Below are positions 11,061-20,500 of a stretch of 64,000 nucleotides of DNA, piece by piece. The notes below the pieces were generated by a model. That model was not told where the DNA came from. It saw only the letters and a program-made list of their open reading frames with translations, and did not search any database. Position numbers and translations under genes: made by a program. Origin of the DNA: Mesorhizobium sp. (lineage in GTDB: Bacteria; Pseudomonadota; Alphaproteobacteria; Rhizobiales; Rhizobiaceae); contig SAQE01000025.1 of the NCBI GenBank assembly GCA_004020545.1, positions 16,006-80,005 on the forward strand. The letters run 5' to 3'. The first letter of the stretch is position 1; the number at the start of each line of letters is the position of its first letter.

Positions 11061-11186
11061 GAGACTCTTTATCTTTCAACAGCTTTAGCTTGATCGGTTG
11101 GTCCAGGCAGTTCCGCCGCGTCTTGCCGCATGTTAGGGATCGAAACGCGCTGCGGGCCGTCGAATGCAGCGTAATTGGATCGATTC

Positions 11187-12401
11187 ATGTCGCTGCCGCC
11201 GCTTTCGCCTGAGCAACTGGTCAAGCCGAGCCGTTTCGAACTGCGCATGAGCCTGATCTTCGCGACATTGTTCGTGTCGCTGGGCACGCATCTGCCTTAT
11301 TTCCCGCTCTGGCTGCAGGCAAAAGGCTTCCACGCCGAGCAGATCGCCGTCATCCTGGCTGCCCCGATGTTCCTGCGCGTCGTGACGACGCCGATGTTGA
11401 CCGCGCTTGCCGACCGGGCGAAGGACCGCGCCAATGTCTATATCGCGCTGGTCGCCGCATCGATGATCATTTCGGCCGGCTATTTCCTGCCGGCCAGCTA
11501 CGCGATCGTGCTGGCCGTATCGCTGCTTCTGACCATCGTCTGGACGCCGCATTCGCCGCTGGCCGACTCGCTGGCGCTCTCGGGCGTGCGCCGCTTTGGT
11601 TCCAACTACACCGGCATGCGCAAATGGGGCTCGATCTCCTATCTTTGCGTCAATGTGGCGGGCGGCTTCATCCTCGCGGTGACCGGAGCCAAGGCGGTGC
11701 CGGCGATCATCTTCGTGGCCCTTGCCGCTGCCCTTGTCGCCGGGCTCTGGGCGCCGCGCATGGGACGGCCCCGCAAGGCATCGCCGCTGTCGGCGACCGA
11801 TATCCAGCATTCGGCCCCGAGCCTTTTCAACGCCTATTTCCTCTATTTCACTCTCGGCGTCGGCATCATCACGGCCAGCCACGCCTTTCTCTACGGTTTC
11901 GTGTCGATCTACTGGAAGTCGATCGGTATCGGCGATTCCATCGTCGGCCTCTTGTGGGCCTGGGGTGTGGTTTCGGAGGTCTGCATGTTCTTGTTCTTCA
12001 ATCGCATTTTCGCCTCCGTCTCCGTCGTTCGGGTGATGGTGATCGCCGGCATCGGCTCGATCGTGCGCTGGATCGCCTTTCCGCTGGTCTGGCCGCTCGG
12101 GCTGGGCGTCGCCGGCTTCTTCGGCGTCCAGACGCTGCATTCGGTATCGGTGGCGATGGTGCTGATCGGCCTGCAGAAGATGATCGGCGAGACGGTCTCG
12201 GAAGAGCGCACGGGTGCAGCGCAAGGTATCGCCTATTTCTTCAACGGCTTCTTCATGGCCGCGGTGACGCTGGCCTCGGGCCCGCTCTACGATCGTTTCG
12301 GCGTCGATGGTTTCCTGGCCATGATCCCGATAGCGATCGTCGGCCTGGCGTTGATCGGGCTCGCCGCGCGATCAACCCCACAGCGCCCGGTCAGGGGGTG
12401 A
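11187..12401 (+). CDS. MFS transporter, HcaT/MFS_1-like family
   Basis: The product has about 404 residues from the ATG at 11187 (MSLPPLSPEQL). An in-frame ATG at 11175 adds four residues and is equally possible. About twelve hydrophobic segments are evenly spaced. The first helix region LIFATLFVSLGTHLPYFPLW and the LADRAKDRA loop after helix 2 match the MFS_1-like (3-phenylpropionate/nucleoside-symporter-like) group. It probably imports or exports a small organic solute by proton symport or antiport. Its last 30 bp overlap the convergent dgcA-like gene. Confidence 0.85.
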   Translation: MSLPPLSPEQLVKPSRFELRMSLIFATLFVSLGTHLPYFPLWLQAKGFHAEQIAVILAAPMFLRVVTTPMLTALADRAKDRANVYIALVAASMIISAGYFLPASYAIVLAVSLLLTIVWTPHSPLADSLALSGVRRFGSNYTGMRKWGSISYLCVNVAGGFILAVTGAKAVPAIIFVALAAALVAGLWAPRMGRPRKASPLSATDIQHSAPSLFNAYFLYFTLGVGIITASHAFLYGFVSIYWKSIGIGDSIVGLLWAWGVVSEVCMFLFFNRIFASVSVVRVMVIAGIGSIVRWIAFPLVWPLGLGVAGFFGVQTLHSVSVAMVLIGLQKMIGETVSEERTGAAQGIAYFFNGFFMAAVTLASGPLYDRFGVDGFLAMIPIAIVGLALIGLAARSTPQRPVRG

Positions 12402-13355
12402 CACCAGCGATCCCCGGTAGACAAGGCCAGGATCGCGGTCGCGCGCAAGCAGCAGCGGCCCGTCGAGGTCGACGAAATCGGCGCCTTGAGCCAGTAAGAC
12501 AGCCGGCGCCATGGCGAGCGACGTGCCGACCATGCAGCCCACCATGATGCCGAAACCCAGTTCCTGGGCGCGCTCGCGAAGCTTGAGCGCTTCCGTCAGG
12601 CCGCCCGACTTGTCGAGCTTGATGTTGACGGCGTCGTAGAGGCCGACCAGCGAATCGAGGTCTTTTGCCTCATGCACGCTTTCGTCGGCGCAGATCGGCA
12701 CGGGATGCGCGATTTCGTGCAGGATGCCGTCGCGACCGGCGGGAAGCGGCTGCTCGATGAGCCCGATGCCACACTGCGCGGCAAAGGCGAGGTTGGCCTC
12801 GATGTTGTCGTCGGTCCATCCCTCGTTTGCATCGAGGATGATGCGGCTCTGCGGGGCGGCCTCCGTCACAGCGCGTATCCTTGCCAAGTCGTCGTCACCG
12901 CCGATCTTGACCTTGAGCAATGGCCGCGAGGCGTTGGCGCTAGCCTGCGCGGCCATCGCTTCAGGTGCGCCGAGCGACAGCGTGTAGGCGGTTTCCAGCG
13001 CCTTTGGCGAGGCTGCGCCGATCGCGTCCGCTACCGGACTGCCGCTGAGCTTTGCCTCCAGATCCCACAGGGCACAGTCGATCGCGTTGCGTGCCGCGCC
13101 GGCCGGCATGGCCGCGAGCAGGGCGGTTCGGTCTATGCCACCCTCAATCCTGCCACGCATGGCCTCGATTGCGGCGCGCACACCCTCCATGGTCTCGCCA
13201 TAGCGCTTATAAGGAACACATTCGCCGCGACCGACATACCCGCTCTCGCCGATCGTCACGGTGATGACTTCGGCCTCGGTTTTCGAGCCGCGCGAGATGG
13301 TGAAGGTGCCGGCGATCGGGAACCGCTCGGCCTCGACCGAAATGACACGCGCCAT
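12372..13355 (-). CDS. dgcA: N-acetyl-D-glutamate racemase DgcA-like enzyme (enolase superfamily)
   Basis: The 327-residue protein belongs to the mandelate racemase/muconate-lactonising branch, close to dipeptide epimerases and DgcA. The capping domain spans about residues 1-115. The barrel holds LLKVKIGGDDD (KxK catalytic pair), IILDANEGW (metal Asp), GLIEQPL (metal Glu), ICADESVH (metal Asp) and VNIKLDKSGG (second-face lysine). The start at 13355 (MARVISVEAERF) is chosen over 13394 because the family begins there. DgcA racemises N-acetylglutamate in D-glutamate catabolism. Its usual partner DgcN is not adjacent, so an L-Ala-D/L-Glu epimerase role in peptidoglycan recycling remains possible. 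Confidence 0.85.
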   Translation of the reverse strand: MARVISVEAERFPIAGTFTISRGSKTEAEVITVTIGESGYVGRGECVPYKRYGETMEGVRAAIEAMRGRIEGGIDRTALLAAMPAGAARNAIDCALWDLEAKLSGSPVADAIGAASPKALETAYTLSLGAPEAMAAQASANASRPLLKVKIGGDDDLARIRAVTEAAPQSRIILDANEGWTDDNIEANLAFAAQCGIGLIEQPLPAGRDGILHEIAHPVPICADESVHEAKDLDSLVGLYDAVNIKLDKSGGLTEALKLRERAQELGFGIMVGCMVGTSLAMAPAVLLAQGADFVDLDGPLLLARDRDPGLVYRGSLVSPPDRALWG

Positions 13356-13431
13356 ATTTTTTTCTCCGGCTGTGCGACACCGGTCTGCCGGCAAATCGAC
13401 ACGCCAGTCCGGTCACGCTAAACAGGACGCC

Positions 13432-14619
13432 ATGTTGACCATCCGCAAACGCGACGCAAGCCGCACGCCTGCCGGTGAAGGCAATCACCAGCCGCGCATC
13501 GCCGTCGGCGAAGAAGGCGGCGTGCTCGGCTGCGCCTTTTCCGGTGTCTGGACGACGCGGACGGTGGCATCGGTCGACGCCGAGATGCGCAGGATCGAGA
13601 AGCGCAGCGGCGCAAAGCAGCTGATGCTCGATCTTTCCCGTATCGAAAAGATGGATACGGCGGGCGCCTGGCTGATCGATCGGCTGGCCAGCGCCTTCGA
13701 GAAGAAGGGCGTCGAGGTCCACGTGCAGGGGCAGAGCGAGATCGCCTCGATCCTGCTTGGCGCCGTCGGCGACGCGGTGCGGCGCGAACCCGAATCGGGA
13801 CCGGCCGGACCGCCCAACATCATCATGCGCGCATTGGAACTGGTCGGCCGCCGCGTCTACGAGATGCGCGACGATTTTCTTGCCTCGATGAACATCCTCG
13901 GCGCCACCATTCGCGGCGCGCAGATGAAGCTTGGGCGTGGCCATGCCGTCAATCCGGCCGCGATCTTCAATCAGATCGACCGCATGGGCGTCGGCGCCAT
14001 CCCTGTGGTGGTGCTGATGTCGGCCATCGTCGGGGCGATCGTCGCGCAGCAGGGCGCCTATCAGCTCAGCTATTTCGGCGCCGATATCTTCGTCGTCGAT
14101 CTTGTCGGCGTGCTGATCCTGCGCGAGCTCGGCGTGCTGATGACCGCGATCATGCTCGCCGGCCGCTCGGGAAGCGCGATCACCGCAGAGATAGGCTCGA
14201 TGAAGATGCGCGAGGAGGTCGACGCGCTGAAGGTGATCGGGCTCAACCCGATCGGCGTTCTGGTGTTTCCGCGGCTCGTCGCCCTGGTGATCGCGCTGCC
14301 ATGCCTAACGATCATCGCCAATTTCGCGGCGCTTGGCGGCGGCATCGTCGCCGCCTACCTCTATTCCGACATTCCGCCGGCCGCGTTCATTGACCGGCTG
14401 CGTGTCGCCATCGACCTCAGCACCATCTTCTCCGGCCTGATCAAGGCGCCGTTCATGGCCATGATCATCGGCACCATTGCTTCGGTGGAAGGCATGAAGG
14501 TCGGCGGCAGCGCCGAATCGCTCGGCCGCCATGTGACCGCCTCGGTGGTGAAGTCGATCTTCGTCGTCATCATCCTCGACGGGCTTTTCGCCATGTTCTA
14601 CGCAGCGATCGAGTTCTGA
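13432..14619 (+). CDS. mlaE: MlaE-family ABC transporter permease with N-terminal STAS-like domain
   Basis: The 395-residue protein fuses an MlaB/STAS-like domain (about residues 15-115, with LMLDLSRIEKMDTAGAWLID) to an MlaE permease domain (about 140-395). The permease has five to six membrane helices and the conserved segments RSGSAITAEIGSMK and EVDALKVIGLNP. In E. coli the STAS subunit (MlaB) and permease (MlaE) are separate proteins. It is the first gene of a four-gene operon that would move phospholipids between the outer and inner membranes. The next gene follows after 1 bp. The ATG at 13432 sits 76 bp from the divergent dgcA start. Confidence 0.93.
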   Translation: MLTIRKRDASRTPAGEGNHQPRIAVGEEGGVLGCAFSGVWTTRTVASVDAEMRRIEKRSGAKQLMLDLSRIEKMDTAGAWLIDRLASAFEKKGVEVHVQGQSEIASILLGAVGDAVRREPESGPAGPPNIIMRALELVGRRVYEMRDDFLASMNILGATIRGAQMKLGRGHAVNPAAIFNQIDRMGVGAIPVVVLMSAIVGAIVAQQGAYQLSYFGADIFVVDLVGVLILRELGVLMTAIMLAGRSGSAITAEIGSMKMREEVDALKVIGLNPIGVLVFPRLVALVIALPCLTIIANFAALGGGIVAAYLYSDIPPAAFIDRLRVAIDLSTIFSGLIKAPFMAMIIGTIASVEGMKVGGSAESLGRHVTASVVKSIFVVIILDGLFAMFYAAIEF

Positions 14620-14620
14620 G

Positions 14621-15439
14621 ATGGCAGTCGCGAGCGGCAACGGCGTCAAGACCACGCAGAACGCGGATGAAAGCGAGATAGTGCTTTCGGTCAAGGACGT
14701 CACGGTTGCCATCGAAGACAAGCTGATCCTCGACAAGCTTTCGCTCGACATCAAGCGCGGCGAGATCCTGGGCTTCGTCGGCGCCTCGGGCGCCGGCAAG
14801 TCCGTCCTGTTGCGCACCATCCTCGGGCTGATGCCCAAGCAATCGGGCACGATCAGGCTGTTCGGCGTCGACGTCGACAAGGCAAGCGACGCCGAGCGCT
14901 TGCGCATCGACATGCGGCTTGGCGTTCTTTTCCAGCACGGGGCGCTGTTTTCGGCGTTGACGGTGCTCGAAAACGTGCAGGTGCCGATGCGCGAATATCT
15001 CGACCTGCCGAAGAAGCTGATGGACGAGCTCGCCATGCTCAAGGTCGAGCTGGTCGGGCTGCCGCCGGATGCGGCGCAGAAATTCCCCTCCGAGCTGTCG
15101 GGCGGCATGATCAAGCGCGCGGCTCTGGCGCGCGCGCTGGCGCTCGACCCGGACATCGTCTTTCTCGACGAGCCGACTTCGGGCCTCGATCCGATCAGTG
15201 CCGCCGAATTCGACGAATTGGTCGTCAAGCTGCGCGATACGATGGACCTGACGGTCTACATGGTCACGCACGACCTCGACACGCTGTTCACCGCCTGCGA
15301 CCACGTGGCGGTGCTCGGCAAGAAGAGGGTGCTGGTCGAAGGCACGATCGACGACATGCTGAAGAGCGAGGAGCCGTGGGTCAAATCCTATTTCCGCGGA
15401 AAACGCGCCCGGCAACTTGATCTTGCGGCGCGCGCATAG
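14621..15439 (+). CDS. mlaF: MlaF-family ABC transporter ATP-binding protein
   Basis: The 272-residue ATPase has Walker A GASGAGKS, the Q-loop region GVLFQHGALFSALTV, signature LSGGMIKRAALARAL, Walker B IVFLDEPTSGLD and the switch His in YMVTHDL. The QHGALF and GGMxKR forms are diagnostic of MlaF/Ttg2A ATPases. It powers the MCE lipid transporter encoded with it. The start codon lies 1 bp after the mlaE stop, so the two are translationally coupled. Confidence 0.95.
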   Translation: MAVASGNGVKTTQNADESEIVLSVKDVTVAIEDKLILDKLSLDIKRGEILGFVGASGAGKSVLLRTILGLMPKQSGTIRLFGVDVDKASDAERLRIDMRLGVLFQHGALFSALTVLENVQVPMREYLDLPKKLMDELAMLKVELVGLPPDAAQKFPSELSGGMIKRAALARALALDPDIVFLDEPTSGLDPISAAEFDELVVKLRDTMDLTVYMVTHDLDTLFTACDHVAVLGKKRVLVEGTIDDMLKSEEPWVKSYFRGKRARQLDLAARA

Positions 15440-15453
15440 CCATAAGTGGGGCA

Positions 15454-16827
15454 ATGGAAACCAGAGCCAACTACGTCATTGTCGGCATCTTCACACTGGC
15501 CGCGATCCTCGCGGCGTTCGCCTTCGTCTACTGGACGGCCGCGATCGGCGAACGTGGCGAGACGACGCTCCTGCGCGTGCGCATTCCCGGCTCGGCTTCG
15601 GGCCTCGGCCGCGGCAGCTTCGTGCTCTTCAACGGCGTCAAGGTGGGCGACGTCAAGCGTGTCTATATCGACGTCGACAATCCGACCGTCGCCATCGCCG
15701 ACACCGAGATCGACCGCATGACGCCGATCACCAAGTCGACGCAGGCCGATATCGGGCTCGCGGGCCTCACCGGTCAGGCCAATATCGAGCTCAGGGGCGC
15801 GGATCCCAAGGAAGCCAAGCTGCTCGACGAGGCGGAGAAGGAGGGCAGGGTCCCCGAGATCGTCGCCAATCCTTCGGCCGTGACCAACCTGTTGCAAACG
15901 GCGCAGAACATCTTCACTCGTGCCGACAAGGTGCTTTCAGATCTTGAGGGCTTCACCAAGGACGTTCGCGGCCCGCTGACGCAGACCGTCAAGAACGTCG
16001 AGACCTTCTCCGACGCGCTGGCCAGGAATTCGGACGGCATCGACAAGTTCCTGTCTGCCGTGAGCTCGCTCTCGGATCAATTGCAGAACGTGTCAGGCAG
16101 GCTCGACAGCACGTTGAAGGCCGCGGAAGGACTGCTCAACTCCGTCGACAAGGACAGGATCAAGAGCATCGTCGCCAACGTCGACACGGTCACGGCGAAC
16201 CTGAAGGAAACCAGCGGGCAGCTTGATGGCGTGTTGAAGAATGTCGATACGGCGGTGGGGTCGGTCAACGACTTCGCCAAGCAGACGCAAGGCACGCTCG
16301 CCAAAGTCGACAACGTGCTCGATGGGATCGATCCCGCGGATGTCCGCACGGCGCTCGCCAACATCCAGAAGGCCAGCGACAGCGCCAACAAGGCCGCAGC
16401 CGATGTCGCCAAGGTCACCGACAAGATCGCCAACCGCTCCGACGATATCAATGATACCATCAAGAACGCACGCCAGCTTTCGCAGCGCCTCAACGACGCC
16501 TCGGTGCGCGTCGACGGCATCCTAGCCAAGGTCGACAAGCTTCTCGGATCCGGTGAGGCCAACGGCGTGATGGCCGATGCGAGAGCGACGCTGAAATCCT
16601 TCAAGCAGGTCGCCGACACGCTGAACGCGCGCCTTGGCACCATCACCGACAATCTGGCGCGCTTCTCCGGCCAGGGGCTGCAGAATGTCGAGGCGCTGGT
16701 GCAGGACAGCCGGCGCTCGATCAACCGCATCGAGGAAGCGGTAACCGACCTTAGCCGCAACCCGCAGCGCATCCTGACGGGCGGCGAGGGCGAGGTCCGG
16801 CAGTTTGACGGCAGGGCACGGCGTTGA
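15454..16827 (+). CDS. mlaD: MlaD-family MCE protein
   Basis: The 457-residue protein has one N-terminal membrane anchor (about residues 6-28, VIVGIFTLAAILAAFAFVYW). A single MCE domain follows (about 38-115), with ASGLGRGSFVLFNGVKVGDV. After that comes about 300 residues of predicted amphipathic helix rich in NVxxxxANLKETSGQLDG-type repeats. E. coli MlaD is only about 180 residues. The long helical tail resembles that of alphaproteobacterial MCE proteins and could form a periplasm-spanning bundle, as in LetB/PqiB-type or Mce-needle systems. It would bind lipid substrates in the periplasm. Confidence 0.93.
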   Translation: METRANYVIVGIFTLAAILAAFAFVYWTAAIGERGETTLLRVRIPGSASGLGRGSFVLFNGVKVGDVKRVYIDVDNPTVAIADTEIDRMTPITKSTQADIGLAGLTGQANIELRGADPKEAKLLDEAEKEGRVPEIVANPSAVTNLLQTAQNIFTRADKVLSDLEGFTKDVRGPLTQTVKNVETFSDALARNSDGIDKFLSAVSSLSDQLQNVSGRLDSTLKAAEGLLNSVDKDRIKSIVANVDTVTANLKETSGQLDGVLKNVDTAVGSVNDFAKQTQGTLAKVDNVLDGIDPADVRTALANIQKASDSANKAAADVAKVTDKIANRSDDINDTIKNARQLSQRLNDASVRVDGILAKVDKLLGSGEANGVMADARATLKSFKQVADTLNARLGTITDNLARFSGQGLQNVEALVQDSRRSINRIEEAVTDLSRNPQRILTGGEGEVRQFDGRARR

Positions 16828-16906
16828 CTTCGGCTGCTGCGAACGCCAAGAACAGAGATTGCAGCTGTAAGTTGATCGTCAGATCCGGGGACAATGGGGA
16901 TCGTGC

Positions 16907-17506
16907 GTGAAGTCGGGTAGAGGGTTGAGGTCGGTTGCCGCCGCGGCGCTCGTGCTTGGGCTCGCCGGCTGCGCGGCGCTGGGAGCCAAGCCGCCGCCGC
17001 TCGACACGTTCGAGCTTTCTGCTCCGTCAGTCGACATGCGCGGCCATAGCCGCCGTCAGATCCTGATCGCCCAGCCCTCTGCGCTGAAGGCGCTCGACAG
17101 CCAGAACATCGTCATCAGGCCGTCCGACCAGTCGATTCAGTTCCTCAAGGGCGCGCAATGGGCGGATCGCCTGCCGCTGATCGTGCAGGCAAGGCTCGCC
17201 GAGACCTTCCAGCGCTCCGGCAGCTTTGCCGGCGTCGGCAAGCCGGGCGAGGGGCTGGCGATCGACTATCAGATCATAGTCGAGGTCCGGTCCTTCGAAG
17301 TTCGCGTCAATGGCGGCGAACATGCCGAAGTCGACCTGTTCGTGCGCGTCCTCAACGACCGCAACGGCGAGGTGCGCGCCTCCAAGAGCTTCACCGCGAG
17401 CGCGCCGGTCTCCGGCAGCGGCAACGCCGCCTATGTCGGCGCGCTGGACAACGCCTTCGGCCAGGCGGCGAAAGACATCGTCCGCTGGACGGATTCTGTG
17501 ATCTGA
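16907..17506 (+). CDS. ABC-type transport auxiliary lipoprotein (PqiC/ABC_trans_aux family)
   Basis: This 199-residue lipoprotein has a signal peptide ending in the lipobox LAGC at residue 22. The domain (about 35-195) with TFELSAP, IVIRPSDQSIQFLKGAQWADRLP and VGALDNAFGQAAKDIVRW matches the ABC-type auxiliary lipoprotein family (DUF330/PqiC). Such proteins sit in the outer membrane and receive lipids from MCE partners. A GTG start is used. It closes the mla operon, 79 bp after mlaD and just before a strong terminator. Confidence 0.9.
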   Translation: MKSGRGLRSVAAAALVLGLAGCAALGAKPPPLDTFELSAPSVDMRGHSRRQILIAQPSALKALDSQNIVIRPSDQSIQFLKGAQWADRLPLIVQARLAETFQRSGSFAGVGKPGEGLAIDYQIIVEVRSFEVRVNGGEHAEVDLFVRVLNDRNGEVRASKSFTASAPVSGSGNAAYVGALDNAFGQAAKDIVRWTDSVI

Positions 17507-17545
17507 GCGCCTGACCTCTGACCTGGTCGGCTGGGTCGAAGACAC

Positions 17546-17576
17546 AAAAAAAGGCGGGCCGAAACCCGCCTTTTTT
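17546..17576. terminator. Bidirectional intrinsic terminator between the mla operon and the giant coiled-coil gene
   Basis: A GGCGGG/CCCGCC stem is flanked by a run of A on one side and T on the other, so it can end transcripts on both strands. The mla operon and the gpr-like gene converge on it. Confidence 0.9.
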
Positions 17577-17599
17577 GATTTCCCTCAGCGTTTGCCGGC

Positions 17600-20500
17600 T
17601 CAGTGCAGGCGGCCGCTGGCGTGGGCAAGCATGGTGTAGACCTTGCCGGTGTCCGACGTGAGGTACGTCTGCGCCATGATGTTGTCGCGGTCGTTGCGCG
17701 AGACATCCTTGAGCAGCTTCTCGAAATCGTCGCAGTAGCGGTCGACGGCGGCGCGGAATTCGGCCTCGGCCTGGTACTTGCGGCGGATCTCGTCGAAGGT
17801 CTGCTGGCCCTTCAGCGTGTAAAGCCGGCGCGTGAACACGTCGCGTTCGCCGCGGCGATAGCGGTTCCACAGTTCGATCGAGGCGTCATGGTCGATGGCG
17901 CGCGCGATATCGACGGACAGCGAATTGAGCGACTCCATGACATGCAGCGGCGAACGCTGGGCAGGCGCCGCACGCGGCGCTTCCGCCGGCGCCGCCGGCT
18001 TCAGGTCTTCCTCGCGCGAAGCGTTGGTCAAGAGATCGCGCACCCAGCCGCCCTGCTGTGTGCGGCCATTCTGGTCGCGCCGCGGCGTCTCCGCGGGACG
18101 CTCGAGATCGAGCGTACCGCGCAGCGTCGTCTCGGCGAGCGGTGCCTGCGGCGCGCGACGCTCCGGTTGCGGCTGAGGCTGCGGCGCCGGCGGACGGCGC
18201 AGCGGCTGTTCGGCGGGACGGGCGGGCGCCTGCGGTGCAGGGCGCAGGCTGCGGGGCTCACCGGTCTCGCTGCTGCCGCTGCGGCCGGATTTCGCAACGA
18301 TGTCAGACAGTTCCTTGAGCGCGTTGATCTGCTCGGAGACGGCGCGCCGAATGGCCGAGGTCGATTCTTTGGCCTCCTCCGGCATCTCGATCACGCCCTT
18401 CTTGAGCTCGGCGCGGGTGAGATCCAGCTCGCTCTTGATCGAGCCCGCGGTGCGCCGCATCTCCTCGGTGGCATCGGCAAAGCGCCGCGTCGCCGAATCG
18501 ACGACCTCGGCGATGGCCGTGCGGATCTTCTCCGCCGATTCCATCGTCCGGCCCTCGGCATTCTGCATCGTCTTGCCCACAAGGCTTTCGAACGAGCGCA
18601 TCACTTTCTCGAGGTCTTCCGACTTCTTGACCAGGCCGACGGCGAGGTCTTCCAGCGAGGACTGCCGCTCCAGCGTGTGCTCGAGATTGCTCTGCGCGGA
18701 GCTCAGCAGAGCCGAGGCGCTCGACAGTAGGCGGCTGTGCTCGTCGAACTTGGTCGCGATCGAGGCAACCTCGCGCAACGTCGCCGACGACAGATCGGTG
18801 AGCCGCGTCGTGTTGGAATCGACGAGGCGCGCCGAGCTGGCAAAGGTCTGGGCCGCCTTTTCCGTGGTCGTGGCGAAGCTCTGCGTGCTGCCGGCGAGGC
18901 GTTCCTCGACCTGACCAAGGTTGACCGCCGCCTGATCGATCAACTGGCCGAGCTGCGCGCTGGAGGTGGACATGCGGCCGATGAGGTCGGCAACGCTGTC
19001 GGCCAGCGTCGAGCGCGCGCCCTCGACGGCCGAAAGCGTCTCGGCCGTGCGGTTGGCGAGGGCGTTGACGAGGGCCGCGTTTTCGCTGCGCAGCTTCTCG
19101 GTCGCCCGCTCGGTGACCTCTTCCATGCTCTTTTGCAGTTCGGAGCCGCCCTGGGCGAAGCGCTCGACCAGAGGACGCGCCGTCTCGTCGAGGATCTTCG
19201 ACATCTCGGCCGAACGTGCCGCAAGCATGGTGTTGAGCTCGCGGGTATTGGCGCCAATGGTCTTTGCCGCCTCGTTGGTGCTCTGGCCGATATGCTGGCC
19301 GACCGCGGTGAAGGTTTCGGCGATAACGTTGGCGCGCGAGATAAGCTGCGCCTCGGCGCTCGATACCTGCTCGCTGAGCTTCTGGCCCATCGTGTCGGCG
19401 GAGGAGGCGAGGCGGCTCTCGACGCTCGCCACCTGCTCCTCGACACGGGTAGCGGCCGCGGCCGCGCTCGATGCCAGGCGCTCGTCGGCGCCGGCAAGCG
19501 CCTGCTCGATCTCGCGGGCGTGGACGGCGAGCTCCTGGCCGGTCTGGCGAGCACGATCGGCGACGCGCTGCTCGGTGGCCGCGAATGCGCCGACAATGGC
19601 GTCGGTATGTTCGCCGATTGTCGAACTGCTGCTGGCGATGCGCGACACCAGGCGGCTATCGGCATCGTCGAAGATGCGGGCAATTTCAGACGCCCGCGAC
19701 GACAGCGCTTCCGAGCCTTCCGCGATGCGTGAGATCAGATGCTGGTCGGCGGCGTCGAAGATGCGGCCGAGATCGGAGGCGCGTGCGGCCAGCGCCTCGG
19801 CCGATTCGGTGATGCGCATGCTCAGCCGCTCGTCGGCACCCTCGAAGTTGCGCAGGATGTCGCCGGCGCGCGCCGCCAGCGACTGCGCCGTTTCGACCGC
19901 GCGAGCGACCAGCTTCTGGTCGGCGGCGTCGAAAGTGCCGGCGATCTCGCCGGCGCGGGCGGCCAGCTTGTCGGCAGTTTCCTCGGCGCGGGCCATGAGC
20001 GAATTGGACGCATCGTCGGCGCGAGCCATCAGCATGCTGGACGTGTCCTGCGCACGCTCGTGCAGGCGGCGGTCGGCCGCCTCGAAGGCGTTGGCGATGT
20101 CCTCGGCCCTGGCAAGCAGCGCGGCCGACGTCTGCTCGGCGCGTTCGGCGATCTTGCGGTCGGCATCGCTGAAGGCGGCCCCGGCCTGCTCGTGCAGCGT
20201 GCTGGTGATTTCCATGACCTTGTCGCGCAACGCGCCGGCAACGAAGACGGCGGTCTTCTCCAGCACGCCGCGGACATTGTCGACGCCGGTCGACAATGCA
20301 CGCTCCATGGTGCCGGCACGCTCTTCAATGATACCGGTCTGCCGGCTGAACGCGTGCTCGATCTTCTCGACATCGGCGGCGATCGCCGCCGAAATGTCGC
20401 TGCTCTTGGCAGCGATCTGGTCGATGTGGCCGGACACCGAACGATCGACGTCCTTGCGTGCCTCGGCAAGCTTGGCGAGATCGTCCTCCAAGGCGCGAGC

